Source of the DNA: Bacteroides fragilis NCTC 9343
GTDB taxonomy: Bacteria; Bacteroidota; Bacteroidia; Bacteroidales; Bacteroidaceae
Assembly (NCBI RefSeq): GCF_000025985.1
Contig: NC_003228.3
Location: forward strand, 1,488,001 to 1,552,000
Direction of reading: 5' to 3'
DNA length: 64,000 nt
The position numbers were made by a program, and so were the translations under genes. Positions within the stretch are counted from its first letter, which is position 1. Each line of letters starts with the position of its first letter. The notes beneath the pieces are model-generated. The model did not search any database. It had not been told where the DNA came from and was given only the letters and a program-made list of their open reading frames with translations. Below, in pieces: positions 44,326 through 54,118 of this stretch.

Positions 44326-44500
44326 TATGCCGAAGTTATACTTACAGTTATCCGGTTCTTATCAAATTAAAGAAAAACATTTTCCCATGGCTTAGATCTA
44401 AATTCTTTAGGCCGCTATAGCTTAAATAAATGTTATATCACAAACTTTTCTCTTTGGGCATTGTTTCGGAGTGCAGTAAGTTATTTAAAAACATACCGAT
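44326..44500. other. Short non-coding gap before thioredoxin
   Basis: I see no gene or clear hairpin in this 175-base gap. An A-rich stretch (TTATTTAAAAACATACCGAT) just before the ATG at 44501 is the likely ribosome-loading region. Confidence 0.4.
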
Positions 44501-44824
44501 ATGGAAGAGAAAAAAGAAGCCCGTCAAAAACGGAACAGGGAAAAATTAGCAACTGCTGATTGGGTAATGGCAGAATTTTATGCTACGTGGTGTCCTCATT
44601 GCAAACGTATGCAGCCCGTTGTAGAAGAATTCAAGAAACTTATGGAAGGGACTCTCGAGGTAGTACAGATCGATATCGATCAGGAAGATGCTTTGGCTAA
44701 TTTCTATACGATCGAATCGGTTCCGACATTTATTTTAATGAGAAAGGGAGAACAGCTTTGGAGGCAATCCGGAGAACTGGATTTAGAAAGGCTGAAGAAA
44801 GCAGTGAAAGACTTTAAATCCTGA
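44501..44824 (+). CDS. Thioredoxin-family protein (WCPHC site)
   Basis: The 107-residue cytoplasmic protein has a thioredoxin fold with active site ATWCPHCKRM near residues 30-39 and the cis-Pro motif ESVPTFIL near residue 77. The CPHC site, as in DsbA, differs from the CGPC of classical thioredoxin and would make it more oxidising. There is no signal peptide, so it should act in the cytoplasm. It stands as a single gene followed by a long hairpin. Confidence 0.88.
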   Translation: MEEKKEARQKRNREKLATADWVMAEFYATWCPHCKRMQPVVEEFKKLMEGTLEVVQIDIDQEDALANFYTIESVPTFILMRKGEQLWRQSGELDLERLKKAVKDFKS

Positions 44825-44838
44825 AAAGGCAATACGAA

Positions 44839-44900
44839 TTACACGGATTATCAAGACAAGCACTGCTTTATTTGCTTTCAGTCTGTGATAATCCGTGTAA
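44839..44900. repeat. Perfect 15-bp inverted repeat, REP-like
   Basis: TTACACGGATTATCA (44839-44853) and its complement (44886-44900) flank a 32-base loop between the convergent thioredoxin and sulfatase genes. The arms resemble intergenic repeats spread over Bacteroides genomes. It may serve as a bidirectional terminator. Confidence 0.6.
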
Positions 44901-44941
44901 CCCGTGTTGCAAATATTGTTACAAGATCCCTGTCTTGGGGA

Positions 44942-46471
44942 TTATTCGGCAACAAATATCGGACTCAATACGTTTTTATCGGCATCTACCGGATAGAGAG
45001 CTTGTTCTTTTTCCAGCCTTTGAACCATTAGACGGAAGAGTTCTTTCGCTTTTTGTTGGTTTGTTTTTGACAGATCATTTTTTTCGTAAGGATCTTCTGA
45101 GAGGTTAAACAGTTTATAGGTAGGCGCCTCCGGAGTCTGTGGGTTATAATAATAGATAAATTTCCAGTCTCCCTTACGATAAGAGGTGAAATAGCTGCCG
45201 CGATGCTCATGTGGGAAATGCATTAAGAAATCATCACGATGCTTTTTATCTCTCTTTCCCTTTAACAGTTTTCTTAAATCGGCTCCGTCTAAGATATGGT
45301 TGGGAGCAGGTTTGACACCCGCAACAGAAAGTACGGTTGGATATATATCCATAACCGTTCCCATTTGGGTTTGTATGGCATTCTGGGCTATAGGATATGC
45401 CTTTTGGAATTTATTGTTTGGGTTGGGATGTGCCCAGCTGACAATGAAAGGAACACGGACTCCCCCCTCATATTCCGATCCTTTTTTTCCCTTGAATGGG
45501 GCAGATGAACCATAATCGGCAGCATCCCCGAGTGGTGCATCACCACCATTATCTCCCAAAAAGATGATCAGAGTATTTTCCGCTATCCCCATATCTTCGA
45601 GTTTATCCAGAATGTCTCCCAGCGATTTATCCATACCTTCGATCAGGGTGGCAAAAGCGCGTGCTTGTTGAGATTTGTTTGGATCGGTATAGTGGCTGAT
45701 GAAGCGTTCATCGGTTTCGAATGGAGAGTGAACGGCATAGTGTGCCATGTTTAGATAGAAAGGCTTTTTTTCTGCAACGGCTTTTTCTATCTCTTTACCG
45801 GCTTCTAATGTGAGTGCATCACTTAAGAAGGTGTGAGTTTTGTGATATTGTTCCAAGTCGGGCACGGCTCTTGCTCTTTGACCCTTGATCCAGCCGTACC
45901 CGTTTTCTCCATGATAACTACCCGGATGGCCGATTGCCGAACCGGCTATGTTGACATCAAAGCCCAGATTCGTAGGGTTTTCTCCTTCGCTTTTCAGACA
46001 TCCGAAGTGTGCTTTACCCACATGGATCGTTTTGTATCCGGCTTGTTGTAATAAATAGGGATAGATCATATCCTGATGAGTGAGCCCTTTCCAATTCCAA
46101 TCGAATGGTCCGTATGGAGTGCGGTTGTTGCTTTCCGCATTGATCCAGTTCGTAGTGCGGTGACGGGCCGCATTTTGCCCGGTCATGATGGATGCTCTGG
46201 AAGGGGAACTCACGCTTTGTGCATAAAAAGTAGAAAAGCGGATTCCCTGGTTTGCCAGGCGCTCCATATTGGGAGTACGATACCAATCGTTTAACGGTTG
46301 TCTCTGTGCATTTCCGTTTTTGTCCGTAACAAAGGGAACGGAGGTGTCCATTAATCCCATGTCGTCGACTAAAAAAACAATGATATTGGGGCGTTCTTGT
46401 GCACTTACTGTTGTGAAACATGCACTGCAGAGGGCTCCCATCAAACTTCGGCTAACTATTCTATTGTTCAT
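44942..46471 (-). CDS. Secreted type I sulfatase
   Basis: The 509-residue protein has a signal peptide ending near VSAQ. It has the metal-binding FLVDDMG near residue 36 and the sulfatase signature SSPSRASIMTG with Ser88 as the residue converted to formylglycine (anSME-type Ser sulfatase). FLGDNGGDAP near residue 305 completes the metal site. It should act in the periplasm on sulfated glycans or mucin. There is no neighbouring SusC/D or maturase gene, so its regulation is not visible. Confidence 0.9.
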   Translation of the reverse strand: MNNRIVSRSLMGALCSACFTTVSAQERPNIIVFLVDDMGLMDTSVPFVTDKNGNAQRQPLNDWYRTPNMERLANQGIRFSTFYAQSVSSPSRASIMTGQNAARHRTTNWINAESNNRTPYGPFDWNWKGLTHQDMIYPYLLQQAGYKTIHVGKAHFGCLKSEGENPTNLGFDVNIAGSAIGHPGSYHGENGYGWIKGQRARAVPDLEQYHKTHTFLSDALTLEAGKEIEKAVAEKKPFYLNMAHYAVHSPFETDERFISHYTDPNKSQQARAFATLIEGMDKSLGDILDKLEDMGIAENTLIIFLGDNGGDAPLGDAADYGSSAPFKGKKGSEYEGGVRVPFIVSWAHPNPNNKFQKAYPIAQNAIQTQMGTVMDIYPTVLSVAGVKPAPNHILDGADLRKLLKGKRDKKHRDDFLMHFPHEHRGSYFTSYRKGDWKFIYYYNPQTPEAPTYKLFNLSEDPYEKNDLSKTNQQKAKELFRLMVQRLEKEQALYPVDADKNVLSPIFVAE

Positions 46472-46681
46472 TGTGGTTAGTTAAAAAGGTTATTAAGTAG
46501 ATTGGAACAGGGTAATCATAAATTTATTGATAATCGGGATAAAGATATTAAAAAGATATCGGGTTTACAAGAAAAAAGCTAAGAAATAGGATTGAGAAAA
46601 GTCCGGATACTAATAAGAATAAAAGATGGAATTCAATTGCCATTTTCTAGTCAGATATTGCTTTATTAATTAAATTTATGT

Positions 46682-46689
46682 TACTTTTG
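46682..46689 (+). promoter_or_regulatory. Putative -7 element of the sensor kinase gene
   Basis: TACTTTTG fits the TAnnTTTG consensus, 20 bases before the ATG at 46709. A clear -33 box is not seen. Confidence 0.45.
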
Positions 46690-46708
46690 CCTGGATAGAG
46701 AATTAACT

Positions 46709-49087
46709 ATGGAATTCATAAATCCTAAATTTAAGTATATTTTTGCCTCCATTCTTTTGTTGGGGGGCTTTTTATGTGGGTATAATTTCAAACAATGGTA
46801 TGTAACCAACCATCGAAACGAAAAACATATTTCTCTTATCTATTCTTGTTCAAAAAAAGAGGCTGACCGGGGACAATTTGAAGAACTGCTGAAGAAAGAA
46901 TTTAGGTCGAAGGGTGTAGAACCTATATTTGATAAATACTATCTTGATTGTAACCGTTTCGGTCAGGCTGTCGAGATGGAACACATCGGTAATTATCTTG
47001 GTGTACTGAAAAGTAAGCCGATAGATCTTATTATGGTGATGGGAGATCAGGCTACCCATTCTTTATTATCGACTCGACATCCTTTGCTCTATTCTGTTCC
47101 GGTGGTAGCTTGTAATGTGCATTTTCCTGATGAAAACCTTTTGAAAAAATATGAGTCCAGAAAAGTATATGCTCTAAGAGATACCCCCGACTTTAAGCAT
47201 AATATGGAATTTATAAGGTCTTTGCAGCCACATGTTGGTCTGGAAATCGTTTATAACATTGACTTGACGCCTCTCGGTCATAAATCTTTTGACTTATTAA
47301 ATCAGGTGGTTGATAGAAAAGATGTACAGATTCTGGGACATAAATCAGCATTCTCCATGGAGTATGAATATAAAGAAATGAGAGAAATGATTGAGTTTTA
47401 TAATCTGATGCCTGCCGTAGCAAATAACCGGATAAAAAAGAATGAGTTGACAATAAGCCTTTGCCCCTTCCGGTATATTAAAGGTGCTTCTTTGCTTGTA
47501 ATGATGGAAAATTCAAAAAGTGAGCAGGGGAAGAAAGCATTTCTGCTTGATAAATTCGATATGGTATCGTTTCCGATAGTGAATGCCTTAAGCATACCTT
47601 CATTTAGTTGTGTACATGCCGGATTCGGAGAAGGAAATAAAATTGTTGGCGGCTATATGGCCACCAAAGAGATTTCTGTGCAGGCTGCAGCCGATCTGTC
47701 TACCCGGTTGATGAATAAAGAAAAAATAGGTATGCCTAAAATAAGGGATTTGAGAAAAGAATATGTACTTGATTGGAGCGTTTTTTCTACTTATAATGGT
47801 TATGATATTAAAAACGTGGGCAAGAATGTGCGTATTATTAATTATCCTATTTATGATCATTATCGTGAGGAATTTTATTTATTGGGGGTATTATTTGTCT
47901 TTGCATTCATTTTTATTTCCGTCAGTTTGCTGCATACTCGGCGGCGTTCGCTGATTGAACGCAAAAACTTGAAAATATTGGAAGAAGCACACAAGCGTTT
48001 GACTCTTTCTGCGGATGGAGGACAGATTTCGCTTTGGAATATGCAGGGAAGTGATATCGAGTTTGATGATAATTATGCGCGTCTGACAGGAGTAGAAAAA
48101 AGGAAGTTTAAGAGAACTGATTTTTTGGAGTATGTACATCCTGATGACTCGCAGTTATTAAGTTCTTTTTATGAAGCGTTGTGCAAATCTCCGGGTGTAG
48201 AAATACAACGGGTACGTTTCCGTTTTGATGAAAAGAAAGGTTATCAATGGTATGAATTACGATGCCGCAGTCTGAAGGATATTAAAGGAGAGATGATGCT
48301 GGCGGGAATCATGCAGAATATTCAAGAGTCGGTAGAACGTGAGCATCAGTTGATTGTGGCGAAACAAATGGCTGAGAAAGCTGAACTGAAACAATCTTTC
48401 CTTAATAATATGAGTCATGAAATCCGTACTCCACTCAATGCCATTGTGGGGTTTACAAATGTATTGTTGGGTGAAGGCTCCGAGGAGATTGATCCGGATG
48501 AAAAGGCGAGTATGCTTGAGATTATCAATCATAATAATGAATTGCTCTTGAAGCTCATTAATGATGTACTGGAAATTTCCCGCCTAGATTCCGGAAGTCT
48601 GGATTTTGACATGAAGGAATGGAATATGACAGATATTGTCAAAGAGATTTATAAGACGTACCAACCCTTAATCCGGCCTTCTTTACAGTTTCGTCTCGAA
48701 TTGGATGATACTGTTCCTGTGCCTGTTCATACAGATCGTCTCCGTTTTGCTCAGGTTATTTCAAACTTTTTGAATAATGCTAACAAGTTTACCCAAAATG
48801 GATATATCGCTTTGGGGTGTAAAGTAGACAAGAAGCATAGGGAGGTTCGTATATATGTGGAAGATAGTGGTAAGGGAATTGATGAAAAGGAACTTATGAT
48901 GATTTTTGAGCGTTTCTATAAAACTGACGAGTTTGAACAGGGAAGTGGTCTTGGTCTTGCCATCTCTAAAGTTATTATCGAGCGGTTGTCGGGATGTATA
49001 AAAGTACACTCTGAAAAAGGTAAAGGAAGTTGTTTTGCAGTGATTTTATCATTGGCGGATGCACCGGAGAATCACATGTTGAATTGA
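46709..49087 (+). CDS. Membrane sensor histidine kinase with periplasmic binding-like domain
   Basis: This 792-residue kinase has a first membrane helix at about residues 11-30. A long periplasmic part (about 40-385) resembles periplasmic binding-protein folds (IDLIMVMGDQATHSLLS, VPVVACNVHFP). A second membrane helix is at about 390-410, followed by a PAS domain (ITLTSADGG-like start near 430, to about 545). HisKA has NMSHEIRTPLNAIVGF with phospho-accepting His570, and the ATPase domain contains SGLGLAISKVI. No receiver or DNA-binding domain is present, and no response regulator is beside it, so its output partner is elsewhere. Confidence 0.88.
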   Translation: MEFINPKFKYIFASILLLGGFLCGYNFKQWYVTNHRNEKHISLIYSCSKKEADRGQFEELLKKEFRSKGVEPIFDKYYLDCNRFGQAVEMEHIGNYLGVLKSKPIDLIMVMGDQATHSLLSTRHPLLYSVPVVACNVHFPDENLLKKYESRKVYALRDTPDFKHNMEFIRSLQPHVGLEIVYNIDLTPLGHKSFDLLNQVVDRKDVQILGHKSAFSMEYEYKEMREMIEFYNLMPAVANNRIKKNELTISLCPFRYIKGASLLVMMENSKSEQGKKAFLLDKFDMVSFPIVNALSIPSFSCVHAGFGEGNKIVGGYMATKEISVQAAADLSTRLMNKEKIGMPKIRDLRKEYVLDWSVFSTYNGYDIKNVGKNVRIINYPIYDHYREEFYLLGVLFVFAFIFISVSLLHTRRRSLIERKNLKILEEAHKRLTLSADGGQISLWNMQGSDIEFDDNYARLTGVEKRKFKRTDFLEYVHPDDSQLLSSFYEALCKSPGVEIQRVRFRFDEKKGYQWYELRCRSLKDIKGEMMLAGIMQNIQESVEREHQLIVAKQMAEKAELKQSFLNNMSHEIRTPLNAIVGFTNVLLGEGSEEIDPDEKASMLEIINHNNELLLKLINDVLEISRLDSGSLDFDMKEWNMTDIVKEIYKTYQPLIRPSLQFRLELDDTVPVPVHTDRLRFAQVISNFLNNANKFTQNGYIALGCKVDKKHREVRIYVEDSGKGIDEKELMMIFERFYKTDEFEQGSGLGLAISKVIIERLSGCIKVHSEKGKGSCFAVILSLADAPENHMLN

Positions 49088-49251
49088 ATAGTGTGGTTGC
49101 TATTTCAAGATACCGGTTGTTCTTGCTGTCTTTTTCAGTGGATGTGAATAACCATAGGTTATAAGGGATAAAAAAATTAAGTGTTTGTCTCTCAATTTAA
49201 AATGCTTCCTTTGTAGTGTACTAATTAAAGACACTATAAATAAATTCATTT

Positions 49252-50286
49252 ATGTTGAGCGAGAAAAGAAACAGTATGCTTCACGGGGTTTTGTTGATAG
49301 CCCTGTTTTCATGTGCGGCCTTTTATATAGGTGACATGGAGTTCATAAAGAAACTCTCTTTCAGCCCGATGATTGTCGGAATCATTTTGGGCATGTTGTA
49401 TGCTAACAGTCTCCGAAACAACCTTCCTGAGACGTGGGTACCGGGTATACAGTTCTGTTCAAAACGTATTTTACGGATAGGCATTATCCTCTATGGGTTT
49501 AAGTTGACTTTTCAGGATGTATTGGCGGTGGGGCTGCCCGCGATATTGATTGATGCTATTGTAGTAACCATAACGATTCTTGGAGGTATCTTAATCGGTC
49601 GTATGCTTAAAATGGATCGTGGAGTGGCGTTACTTACTTCTATCGGTAGTGGAATTTGTGGTGCAGCGGCTATTTTAGGGGCCGAATCGACCATTCAGAC
49701 AAAACCATATAAAACGGCGGTAGCTGTTTCTACTGTAGTTATTTTCGGAACTTTGTCCATGTTTATCTATCCTATATTATATAGAAATGGAACTTTTGTG
49801 CTTTCACCCAACGAGATGGGGATATTTACTGGTGCTACGTTGCATGAAGTGGCGCACACTGTTGGTGCGGGAAATGCGATGGGGAAGGAGGTTTCGGATG
49901 TTGCTATTATCGTGAAGATGATTCGTGTGATGATGTTGGTACCTGTTTTGTTGATAACCAGCTTTATGGTATCCAGGGCTGCCGTGAAAGCTGGTGGACA
50001 AGGAGGTAGTATGAAGGACATATCTATTCCGTGGTTTGCTATCGGTTTTTTAGCGGTTATCGGTTTTAATTCCTTTGATCTATTGCCACAAAGTTTAATA
50101 GCTTTTATCAATAATCTGGATACTTTCTTGCTGACTATGGCAATGACTGCATTAGGTGCGGAAACCAGTATCGACAAATTTAAGAAAGCTGGTGCCAAGC
50201 CATTTGTACTTGCTTCTTTGCTGTATTTATGGCTAATTGTCGGAGGATATTTTTTGGTAAAACTCCTTGCTCCTGTCTTAATGTAA
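49252..50286 (+). CDS. YeiH/YadS-family putative sulfate exporter
   Basis: The 344-residue polytopic protein has about ten hydrophobic segments and the family motifs ILYGFKLTFQDVLAVGLPAI, SIGSGICGAAAILGAESTIQ and GATLHEVAHTVGAGNAMG. The family (UPF0324) is annotated as a sulfate or sulfonate exporter, with limited direct proof. It follows the sensor kinase by 165 bases and may be under its control, but that is inference. It ends 118 bases before the P-type ATPase operon. Confidence 0.85.
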   Translation: MLSEKRNSMLHGVLLIALFSCAAFYIGDMEFIKKLSFSPMIVGIILGMLYANSLRNNLPETWVPGIQFCSKRILRIGIILYGFKLTFQDVLAVGLPAILIDAIVVTITILGGILIGRMLKMDRGVALLTSIGSGICGAAAILGAESTIQTKPYKTAVAVSTVVIFGTLSMFIYPILYRNGTFVLSPNEMGIFTGATLHEVAHTVGAGNAMGKEVSDVAIIVKMIRVMMLVPVLLITSFMVSRAAVKAGGQGGSMKDISIPWFAIGFLAVIGFNSFDLLPQSLIAFINNLDTFLLTMAMTALGAETSIDKFKKAGAKPFVLASLLYLWLIVGGYFLVKLLAPVLM

Positions 50287-50341
50287 GAAGATGTTTCTTC
50301 CGGTCTCTGAATATCCTTGATTCTTTTCCCGATAGAATTTT

Positions 50342-50376
50342 TGCAACTTTGTTGCACTTGAAAACTACTACCTTTG
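50342..50376 (+). promoter_or_regulatory. Promoter with palindromic operator for the ATPase-Fur operon
   Basis: A perfect palindrome TGCAAC-TTT-GTTGCA (50342-50356) overlaps the -33 TTTG (50348-50351), and TACCTTTG at 50369-50376 is the -7 box at a 17-base distance. The ATG follows 29 bases on. An operator over the -33 element suggests repression, probably by the Fur-family protein encoded at the end of the operon. Confidence 0.65.
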
Positions 50377-50404
50377 CATCATAAACCTAATAGTAGATTG
50401 GATT

Positions 50405-52351
50405 ATGGGACATTGTAAATGTGAAATGAATGCAAATGTGCGAGTAGAAAGCTGTCGGGAAGCGAATGGCTTCATAAAGGAATATTGGAAGGTAATACTT
50501 TCATTATTAATGTTGATAGCGGGTGCAATAATGAATCAGTTGGATGTTGCTTTTTTCAGAGATAATACGATATCTTTGGTTTGGTATATACTGGCTTATC
50601 TGCCTGTAGGTTTACCTGTGATAAAAGAAGCATGGGAGAGTATTCTTCAGAAAGACTTCTTTAGTGAGTTTACGTTGATGTCGGTTGCAACGTTAGGTGC
50701 TTTTTATATTGGTGAATATCCGGAGGGAGTTGCCGTTATGTTATTTTATTCGGTTGGTGAATTATTTCAGGATAAAGCGATAGACAAGGCTAAGCGTAAT
50801 ATCAGCGCTTTGCTGGATGTTCGACCTGAAAAGGCTGTGGTTGTGAGAAGTAATGAGATTGTTACGGTGGATCCGAGATCGGTTCTTATAAATGAAATTA
50901 TTGAGATAAAAGCCGGTGAGCGTGTACCGTTGGATGGAGTAATGTTGGATGAAGTGGCGGCATTCAATACGGCAGCTCTTACCGGAGAGAGTGTTCCCCG
51001 GGATATTAGTAGGGGAGAAGAGGTACTTGCAGGTATGATTGTCACAGACAAAGTAATTCGGATGAAAGTGACAAAGCCTTTTGATAAAAGTGCATTGGCT
51101 CGTATTCTGGAACTTGTAGAGGATGCTTCCGAACGTAAGGCACCTGCAGAATTGTTTATTAGAAAATTTGCACGTGTTTATACTCCTATTGTTATCGGCT
51201 TTGCATTTCTGATTGTGTTGATTCCATATATTTATTCATTTATAAATCCGTTGTTTGGGTTTGTTTTTAATGATTGGCTGTATAAAGCATTGGTTTTTCT
51301 GGTGATTTCTTGCCCGTGTGCATTGGTTATCAGTATTCCATTAGGGTATTTTGGGGGAATTGGGGCAGCATCCCGATTGGGTATTCTGTTTAAAGGTGGA
51401 AATTATCTGGATGCCATAACTCGTGTGAATACAGTCGTATTCGATAAAACAGGTACTCTGACTAAAGGAGTTTTCGAAGTAGAATCTTGTCGGGTTGTTC
51501 CCGGGACTTCAGAAGAAGATTTATTGCGTGTAGTGGCTTCCATTGAGAAAAACAGTAACCATCCGATAGCCAGGGCTATTGTAGCTTATGCTCAAGATAA
51601 AGGGATTGATCTGATTGTCACTAAGAATATAGAAGAGATTGCAGGTTATGGGTTGATGACTGAGATTGATGGAAAAAGGGTGCTGGTAGGTAATGCCAGA
51701 TTGTTATCGAAATATTCCATTGAGTTTCCGAAGGCTGTGTTTTCAATAACAGAAACAACGGTTGTATGTGCTGTCGGGGATAAATATATAGGTTGTATCA
51801 TCTTATCGGATGTGTTAAAAGACGATGCGTCAGATACTGTCAAGGCACTTAAAGAGTTAAATATTAAGAATATTCAGATATTGTCGGGCGATAAACAGAG
51901 TATTGTTAGCATTTTTGCAAATAAGTTGGGAATAACTCAAGCTTATGGTGATCTCCTGCCGGAGGGAAAGGTGGAGCATATTGAGAGATTGAAGGAGGAG
52001 AAGGGCAATCAGATTGCTTTTGTTGGTGATGGGATGAATGATGCTCCGGTACTTGCTCTAAGTGATGTGGGTATTGCTATGGGAGGACTGGGTAGCGATG
52101 CCGCCATTGAAACGGCGGATGTAGTCATCCAGACCGATCAGCCTTCGAAAGTGGCAACAGCTATTAAGGTTGGGCGTTGTACGCGTCGGATTATCTGGCA
52201 AAATGTATTGTTGGCATTTGGTGTGAAGTTGTTGGTGCTGATTTTAGGGGCAAGCGGTATAGCTACTTTGTGGGAAGCTGTCTTTGCGGATGTTGGTGTT
52301 ACATTGATTGCAATTATGAATGCTGTTCGTATACAGAAAATGATTAAATGA
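50405..52351 (+). CDS. Heavy-metal P1B-type ATPase (CPC type)
   Basis: The 648-residue transporter has a short N-terminus with GHCKC in place of a full HMA domain, and about eight membrane helices. TGES lies near residue 197, the membrane metal site SCPCAL has Cys303 and Cys305, and the phosphorylation motif DKTGTLTKG has Asp347. The HP motif NSNHPIARAI and GDGMNDAPVLA are also present. CPC plus Fur coupling fits Zn/Cd/Pb (ZntA-like) export; copper is less likely. The last four bases overlap the regulator (ATGA). Confidence 0.9.
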   Translation: MGHCKCEMNANVRVESCREANGFIKEYWKVILSLLMLIAGAIMNQLDVAFFRDNTISLVWYILAYLPVGLPVIKEAWESILQKDFFSEFTLMSVATLGAFYIGEYPEGVAVMLFYSVGELFQDKAIDKAKRNISALLDVRPEKAVVVRSNEIVTVDPRSVLINEIIEIKAGERVPLDGVMLDEVAAFNTAALTGESVPRDISRGEEVLAGMIVTDKVIRMKVTKPFDKSALARILELVEDASERKAPAELFIRKFARVYTPIVIGFAFLIVLIPYIYSFINPLFGFVFNDWLYKALVFLVISCPCALVISIPLGYFGGIGAASRLGILFKGGNYLDAITRVNTVVFDKTGTLTKGVFEVESCRVVPGTSEEDLLRVVASIEKNSNHPIARAIVAYAQDKGIDLIVTKNIEEIAGYGLMTEIDGKRVLVGNARLLSKYSIEFPKAVFSITETTVVCAVGDKYIGCIILSDVLKDDASDTVKALKELNIKNIQILSGDKQSIVSIFANKLGITQAYGDLLPEGKVEHIERLKEEKGNQIAFVGDGMNDAPVLALSDVGIAMGGLGSDAAIETADVVIQTDQPSKVATAIKVGRCTRRIIWQNVLLAFGVKLLVLILGASGIATLWEAVFADVGVTLIAIMNAVRIQKMIK

Positions 52352-52785
52352 TAATGGAAGATTTGTGTTTGAAGATATTGGAGCAGAGAGGCATAAAACC
52401 TACAGCCATACGGATGTTGGTTTTAAAGGCCATGATGGAGACGGAGCAGGCTGTTTCACTTCTTGATTTGGAAAATAAGCTGGATACAGTTGATAAGTCG
52501 ACCATATTTCGTACGATTACTTTGTTTGTCTCTCATCATTTGGCACATAGTGTAGATGATGGTACAGGGTCTTTGAAATATGCGGTTTGTGATAGTGAAT
52601 GTACTTGTGCGGTAAAGGATCTACATACACATTTTTATTGTGAATATTGTCATAAGACTTTTTGCCTTGAGAATATCCACGTTCCTGTGGTCGATTTACC
52701 CGAGGGATTTGCTGTACGAAGTATAAATTATGTCTTGAAAGGCTGTTGTGCTGAATGTGCGGCAGAGCTGAAAAAAGATCATTAA
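52348..52785 (+). CDS. Fur-family metal-responsive regulator
   Basis: The 145-residue regulator has the N-terminal winged helix (DLENKLDTVDKSTIFRTITLF) and a C-terminal dimerisation domain with THFYCEYCHKTFC and CCAEC, which provide two Cys pairs for zinc. It resembles Zur-type members. It is translationally coupled to the metal ATPase, so the operon is probably self-regulated through the palindrome at 50342-50356. Start codons at 52348 or 52354 are both possible. Confidence 0.88.
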   Translation: MIMEDLCLKILEQRGIKPTAIRMLVLKAMMETEQAVSLLDLENKLDTVDKSTIFRTITLFVSHHLAHSVDDGTGSLKYAVCDSECTCAVKDLHTHFYCEYCHKTFCLENIHVPVVDLPEGFAVRSINYVLKGCCAECAAELKKDH

Positions 52786-52788
52786 AAT

Positions 52789-52825
52789 AAAAGCGCATTG
52801 ATATTCTCAATCAATGCGCTTTTTT
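52789..52825. terminator. Bidirectional terminator between fur-like and ompA genes
   Basis: AAGCGCATTGA / TCAATGCGCTT form an 11-base stem followed by T and preceded by A runs, between convergent genes, so it can end both transcripts. Confidence 0.85.
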
Positions 52826-52844
52826 GAAGGTAATATAATTGTTA

Positions 52845-53981
52845 TTACTTGATCAGCTCTACCACTACTGCGCGGTTCCAGTCATCATTTTCAAACTTAG
52901 TGCTGGTACCTTTGAACTCTGTAGTGATACGGTCTTTTGCAATTCCGTATTTGTTGACAAACACTTCAGTTACTGCATTGGCACGTCTTTCAGAAACAAT
53001 TCTGTTGGCTTGTTCTGAGCCACGTTTGTCAGCATAACCTGTCAGACGAACACGGATTTCTGGATTTGCTTTCAGGAATTCAGCAATATTGAAGATACTA
53101 ACTTCCTGTGAAAGCTCGATTTTGCTGCTGTTGAATGGGAAAGTAATTGTACTCGGAAGAGCCTTGATTTCAGAATTGTCGATTATTGTTTCTTCTTTGA
53201 CAATTTCCGGTTTACGTGCTTTCAGTTCTGCTATTTCAGCTTGTTGTGCAGCATTTTCTTTTTTCAAAGTTGCGTAGTTTGCTTCCAGATCAGAGTAGTT
53301 GCTCTTGATAGCGTTGTACTGACGTGAAGAGTAGCCTTTCTTGAAACCTGTTTTGCCGAAACGGAAAGTAACACCGGCTGTCAGACCGCTGATTCCATCA
53401 TTCGGGAAACCACCGCGAACCACCATATCGTCATCCAAGATAGCTCCTTGGTATTCAACGTTAATATCGAAACGTTTTGAGATACGGTAACGTGCCTGGA
53501 TACCTGCATTGATTGTAAACGACTGGTCGCCTTTACGAATAAATGCTCCACCAATACCTGCAAAAGGAACGATGTCAAAACGACGGTTTTCTTTATAAGG
53601 AGCAAAGAAGTTGATCAGTCCGAACATAAAGTCTGCGTGAACAGCACCATATTGATAGTGCAACATTGAGTTAGCGCCAGAAGTAAATCCGTGCAGTGAA
53701 CCGCCTGTACCTTGTAAACGAACTCCCCAGTAAGGATTAAACCATTTACCTACAGAAAGTGTCGGCATGAAAGTGATTGTGTTTCTGAATTTAGCGTCTT
53801 TTGAATTTTCTGCGAACAGAGATTGTGCACCAAAGTTTGCTGACATGAACCAGTTGTTCCAAAATCCATTGCCTTCAAAGGTTGTTTTATATCCCGGAAG
53901 ACGTTTTGCATCATTGTCTTGAGCAAATACACTTGCGCTCATCAATGTTGCCAATGCAAACATAAAAATACTTTTTTTCAT
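52845..53981 (-). CDS. OmpA-family outer membrane protein
   Basis: The protein has about 378 residues from ATG 53981, where the signal sequence MKKSIFMFALATLMSASVFAQ starts; the longer frame adds a non-signal extension. An eight-stranded barrel region covers about residues 50-220. A coiled-coil linker (about 230-265) follows, and then the peptidoglycan-binding OmpA domain with RVRLTGYADKRGSEQANRIVSERRANAV. It anchors the outer membrane to the cell wall and is normally abundant in Bacteroides. It has its own promoter and a long leader. Confidence 0.92.
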   Translation of the reverse strand: MKKSIFMFALATLMSASVFAQDNDAKRLPGYKTTFEGNGFWNNWFMSANFGAQSLFAENSKDAKFRNTITFMPTLSVGKWFNPYWGVRLQGTGGSLHGFTSGANSMLHYQYGAVHADFMFGLINFFAPYKENRRFDIVPFAGIGGAFIRKGDQSFTINAGIQARYRISKRFDINVEYQGAILDDDMVVRGGFPNDGISGLTAGVTFRFGKTGFKKGYSSRQYNAIKSNYSDLEANYATLKKENAAQQAEIAELKARKPEIVKEETIIDNSEIKALPSTITFPFNSSKIELSQEVSIFNIAEFLKANPEIRVRLTGYADKRGSEQANRIVSERRANAVTEVFVNKYGIAKDRITTEFKGTSTKFENDDWNRAVVVELIK

Positions 53982-54086
53982 TTCTCTAAATTTTAAATTG
54001 GTTTGGTTAAACATTAATTGTTATTATTCGCCAATAATTGTTTTTAATAATCCGGCGTTTGATACGCCTAATTCGCAAAACGGTCG

Positions 54087-54118
54087 CAAAAATATAAATA
54101 GTTTTTGTTGGTTGCAAA
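54087..54118 (-). promoter_or_regulatory. ompA promoter
   Basis: On the minus strand TTTG (54118-54115) and TATTTTTG (54094-54087) are spaced 20 bases apart, an excellent match to the Bacteroides -33/-7 pattern. The leader to the ATG at 53981 would be about 95 bases, with A-rich stretches before the start. Confidence 0.6.
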
